This document shows, piece by piece, positions 61,384 through 64,000 of a stretch of DNA of 64,000 nt. Source of the stretch: Bradyrhizobium sp. 164 (lineage in GTDB: Bacteria > Pseudomonadota > Alphaproteobacteria > Rhizobiales > Xanthobacteraceae); assembly GCF_023073715.1 (NCBI RefSeq), contig NZ_JADPKA010000097.1, forward strand, positions 230,315 to 294,314. Direction: 5' to 3'. The position numbers were made by a program, and so were the translations under genes. The notes beneath the pieces were generated by a model, which did not search any database, had not been told where the DNA came from, and saw only the letters and a program-made list of their open reading frames with translations. The number at the start of each line of letters is the position of its first letter. The stretch's first letter is position 1.

Positions 61384-61527
61384 GCCTGCACTCTGCTTCC
61401 GGACGGTGTGGTCGCCATGAGGCAGATCAAGGTTTCGACTGCATCCGGCGGCGTTGGCGCGGAGCCGGCTGCCCAGACCGGGCGAGAGCTCGATCGAGGC
61501 TTCGCCTGGTTTCTCGCGGCAGGCGCA

Positions 61528-61770
61528 TCATCCGTCCTTCAGCGCGGACTTGACCTCGCGCACCGGCCAGCTTTCCCCGGCGGTCTTGCGCGCACATGCC
61601 GTCGTCGCCGACCCGCGCGTGCGAACTGACGTCGTCTTCGATCGGAACGACGGCAAGTTCGGTCTCCGGCGTCCAGCCGAGCCTGAGGTCGAGATCGCCC
61701 GGAAGATCTGCCAGCGCGACCCGTCGTCGAGTTCGACGATGTGGTTCTCGGAATGCGATCGGATCTTCAT
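61528..61770 (-). CDS. Hypothetical protein with compensating internal frameshifts
   Basis: The 80-codon frame opens MKIRSHSENHIVELDDGSRW and ends AGESWPVREVKSALKDG, both protein-like. The middle, about residues 24-62, is an Arg/Ser-rich string, while the next frame over the same DNA reads GDLDLRLGWTPETELAVVPI and then EDDVSSHARVGDD, which fits the flanks. One base appears lost near 61702 and the frame is regained further on. It resembles a Bradyrhizobium hypothetical family. Either a decaying gene or a sequence error; probably non-functional as written. Confidence 0.55.
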   Translation of the reverse strand: MKIRSHSENHIVELDDGSRWQIFRAISTSGSAGRRRPNLPSFRSKTTSVRTRGSATTACARKTAGESWPVREVKSALKDG

Positions 61771-61913
61771 GGCGCGGCTTCGCTGGATACGAGGTTCAGC
61801 CTCGATGGCTTTCGTGGTGGGTACGTTGTCCGTCGGGCAACTGATGAGTTTGCTTGTGGGCAACAGGCGACACCGACGATGAGGGAGGGCCATCAAGCGA
61901 GCCGGGACGCAGG

Positions 61914-62147
61914 TCACCAGCTTTCAGCCTCGTCAATGAGGGCACAGACTCTCAGGAGAATGCCGGCGTTATTTCTAACCACAATCGCGATGCTGCCCGG
62001 ACGAGCAGCAAGGGTAAAATCGCGCACGGCTTCGCCCAAGGCAACCATGGCCATCCTGCGGGCTACATCGGCAGTCTGCAGTTCCTGGCCCACCTCGTCG
62101 ATAGTGACGCGTTCCGCTTCATGATAGTCGAAATGAAAGCGCGGCAT
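61914..62147 (-). CDS. DUF6894-like small protein
   Basis: A 77-residue protein beginning MPRFHFDYHEAERVTIDEVG, followed by a helix with VARRMAMVALGEAVRDF and ending in a strand SIAIVVRNNAGILLRVC. This is the layout of the DUF6894 family (MPRYFFH... DEEG.EL), small soluble proteins common in Bradyrhizobium and often multi-copy. Function unknown. It lies 60 bases beyond the Crp/Fnr gene stop on the same strand. Confidence 0.7.
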   Translation of the reverse strand: MPRFHFDYHEAERVTIDEVGQELQTADVARRMAMVALGEAVRDFTLAARPGSIAIVVRNNAGILLRVCALIDEAESW

Positions 62148-62207
62148 GCCCGGCCTAAATCAGTCGCCGCCCGGACGTTCCTAAACTCCAAGCCGACTCG
62201 TCCATCT

Positions 62208-62930
62208 TCATCCTCCGCTTGGGTCCAGCTCGTGAAGATATTCAGAACTGAACTCGGCCACAGCTTTTAATTCCTCTGGGCGGAGCAGCGTCACGTTGTG
62301 GCTTTCCCATTCAATGAGTGCCAAATTCCTGAGTTCCTGGATGGTCCTGTTCACGTGAACTACTGAAAGCCCACATGCGTCGGCAACGTCTTGTTGCGTG
62401 AGAGGAAGTCGGAAGTTGCCGTTGTCCGCCAGCCCAACGAAACTCATGCGGGCGGCAAGCTCGCAAAGCAGATGCGCAACCCTCCCCAGGGCCTGGCGCG
62501 ATCCCAGATTTTCAACCCATTCGCGGTAGATGGCAGCGTGTATCAGCGTCTCGCGCCAAAAAGCATGCGTAAGTCCCGGAGACTCGTTCATCATCTCTCT
62601 AAGAGATGAATGGGGCACAGCGGCTATCATTGACTTGCCCACGCTGCAAAGATCAGAATCCGCGATCGGCAAATGCAGGGTAGGCAAGTCGGGCATGTCC
62701 CCCGCCAGGTAGAACGAGGAAATCTGGTTGCGTGCATTCACCACTCTCTGCCGAGATAGAAAGCCGTTAATCACAACGATGCAGCTACCGGGCTTGTCTC
62801 CCTCGCGTACCACATATTCGCCATCTGCCACGGACTTCACCTTGTACGGCATGCGCGTGAGCCTGAGCTGATCTTGTTCAGATAGACTGCCGACCGCCTG
62901 CAGGCGAGCTATTAGCTTGTGATGTGGCAT
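62208..62930 (-). CDS. Crp/Fnr family transcriptional regulator
   Basis: A 240-residue regulator with an N-terminal cyclic-nucleotide-binding fold (DGEYVVREGDKPGSCIVVIN at about residues 37-56) and a C-terminal winged helix with LPLTQQDVADACGLSVVHVN and RTIQELRNL as recognition region. It lacks the N-terminal Cys cluster of Fnr and the full cAMP pocket, and resembles the Bradyrhizobium group of Crp/Fnr proteins with unknown ligands. The ATG at 62930 has GGGAG five bases upstream; a GTG two codons earlier is possible. Confidence 0.9.
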   Translation of the reverse strand: MPHHKLIARLQAVGSLSEQDQLRLTRMPYKVKSVADGEYVVREGDKPGSCIVVINGFLSRQRVVNARNQISSFYLAGDMPDLPTLHLPIADSDLCSVGKSMIAAVPHSSLREMMNESPGLTHAFWRETLIHAAIYREWVENLGSRQALGRVAHLLCELAARMSFVGLADNGNFRLPLTQQDVADACGLSVVHVNRTIQELRNLALIEWESHNVTLLRPEELKAVAEFSSEYLHELDPSGG

Positions 62931-63301
62931 AATCACTCCCTGACAAATAGGTCCAAGCCCTAGGTTGCAGGTTAGCCTAAGGGGACCTTCCGTTCAGTAT
63001 TATATTGTAGGTTAGCTCTTGGGTCAGCTTGGCGTTCAACTGGCTACGCTTAATTCTTAGTCCCCCATTGAGAGCCCCTCGCCCCGAGGCTCGTTAGCGG
63101 CCTGTCAAATACCAACCCGTCCGAGCCCTTTAGAGTCTCGTACGGAGACATTCCACGCACCACGCCAGCGGCTCATCCAAAGAACGAATCGTTGCGCGGC
63201 CGCCGTCGATTTGTAGGGGGTCTACGATGCTCTCTGAGGGCGCCCCGGCGCGAGTTCGCGTGCCAGCCGGCACCAACTGATTTTCGCTCGTCCCAGATTA
63301 C
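62931..63301. other. Intergenic region upstream of the Crp/Fnr gene
   Basis: About 370 bases with the presumed crp/fnr promoter. GCAGGTTAGCC near 62970 and GTAGGTTAGCT near 63007 share the core GTTAGC about 38 bases apart; whether this is an operator is unclear. No gene is supported. Confidence 0.4.
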
Positions 63302-63532
63302 CTAACCGCATCCGGGGCACCGGAACATAGCCATGGTTTGCCCGGTGCGGGAGTTGAGGAGTTCTGTGGCGACGACACGCGTACCCGCGTGGCACCGTCC
63401 GCAGGTGGGCAACGACGCGGCGGTGCGACCGAAGAATTCGGGGGCCACTGAAGAGTAGGCTCGAACCTTATCGGTCGCGCAATCCAGGTCCTGAAAGCGT
63501 TCCGAACGTGGCCCTCTGAACGAGAACGCCAC
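63302..63532 (-). CDS. Possible small CxxC protein
   Basis: A 76-codon frame whose C-terminal half, LPTCGRCHAGTRVVATELLN followed by TGQTMAMFRCPGCG, has two CxxC pairs 30 residues apart, like a zinc ribbon. The N-terminal half is unremarkable and the true start may lie inside. The pattern is similar to other short zinc-ribbon hypotheticals of this group. No ribosome site stands out, so coding status is uncertain. Confidence 0.4.
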   Translation of the reverse strand: MAFSFRGPRSERFQDLDCATDKVRAYSSVAPEFFGRTAASLPTCGRCHAGTRVVATELLNSRTGQTMAMFRCPGCG

Positions 63533-64000
63533 CGAGCCAAATAATGCTCAGCGGCGCCTCGCTAGAACTGGAAATTGCAATCCTCCATTAGAGATTGGTC
63601 CCGGCCACCGGAGTTTAGGTCCCGCGCTTTCTGATTTCGTCCGCGATCTTTTTGAACCCATGCCGTCGAGCGCGGCGCGCTTGTAGCGCCCAACGATTGT
63701 CAACCCGCTCTCTGAAAAAAGTCGATCTTCCATTCATGGGAGGCGGGAGCATTGCGGCTCTCAATCACCGATAGATGCTACGGACCGGGCGCGGTGCAGA
63801 TGTTAGCGCGACGCCGGCGCATTGTCTGTACAAAATGGAACTCGGGGTGCCAATCGGCGTTCAAATCTTGCACGCCGTCCCCCGGCTTAGGGGTCAATAT
63901 TGGGCTCTGACTCATATGTGGAACGGCCCGGGCTGCAAGGTCTTTCTCTGATTGAACAAGGAATGGCGGTGCGGTCATATGTTCGGCCTGTGAACGCGGC
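63533..64000. other. Right end of window, no gene seen
   Basis: About 470 bases with two short minus-strand frames that show neither ribosome sites nor recognisable content. No tRNA, integrase or repeat of the tRNA-Pro fragment occurs here, so the far island boundary is not in this window. Confidence 0.5.

Overview
The window looks like an alphaproteobacterial chromosome of the Bradyrhizobium / Nitrobacteraceae type. The grounds are high-GC coding, a Calvin-cycle operon in the order cbbF-P-T-A-L-S-X-E with a divergent cbbR, form IC RuBisCO, small proteins of types I associate with this group (DUF6894, short zinc-ribbon proteins), and a palindromic repeat of a style I also associate with it. 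Taxonomy and gene names rest on pattern recognition from the sequence alone; no database search was run.

Region 1 (1-9.7 kb) is the carbon-fixation operon on the minus strand, with the LysR regulator CbbR facing away. Rpe is cut off by the left window edge. Region 2 (9.7-15.2 kb) holds small hypothetical proteins, a membrane protein, a TetR/MFS efflux pair with two matching operators, and a 1.3 kb gene-free stretch with two inverted-repeat elements.

At 15206-15256 lies the 3' half of a minus-strand tRNA-Pro(CGG) gene with no 5' half. This is the usual scar at the distal end of an element integrated into a tRNA gene. Its orientation puts the core chromosome on the left and the inserted DNA on the right, so about 15.26-64 kb is probably a genomic island whose other end, with an intact tRNA-Pro, lies beyond the window.

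The inferred island is a set of metabolic modules. (a) panD-panB-panC for pantothenate. (b) A nicotinate catabolic cluster (18.9-31.2 kb): chemoreceptor, MFS importer, NicX, NicD, NicF, NicC, a three-subunit molybdenum hydroxylase with a CoxG-like protein, and a divergent MarR regulator, tied together by ACTTG-N4-CAAGT palindromes. (c) A seven-gene run aceE-aceF-lpd-pccB-pccA-mutA-mutB (32.7-46.2 kb) able to take a 2-oxoacid to acyl-CoA and propionyl-CoA on to succinyl-CoA, with a broken second lpd copy at its end and a divergent AraC regulator. (d) A twelve-gene operon group (47.5-58.8 kb) encoding a branched-chain-type ABC importer, an acyl-CoA synthetase, two crotonases, a luciferase-type monooxygenase, a flavin reductase, a creatininase-type amidohydrolase and a VOC protein. 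I cannot name its substrate; it is the best candidate here for an undescribed pathway. A divergent Lrp/AsnC regulator lies beside it, and Lrp-box-like palindromes precede two of its genes. (e) A decaying right end (60-64 kb) with a frameshifted ribB, a doubly frameshifted small gene, small zinc-ribbon proteins, a DUF6894 protein and a Crp/Fnr regulator.
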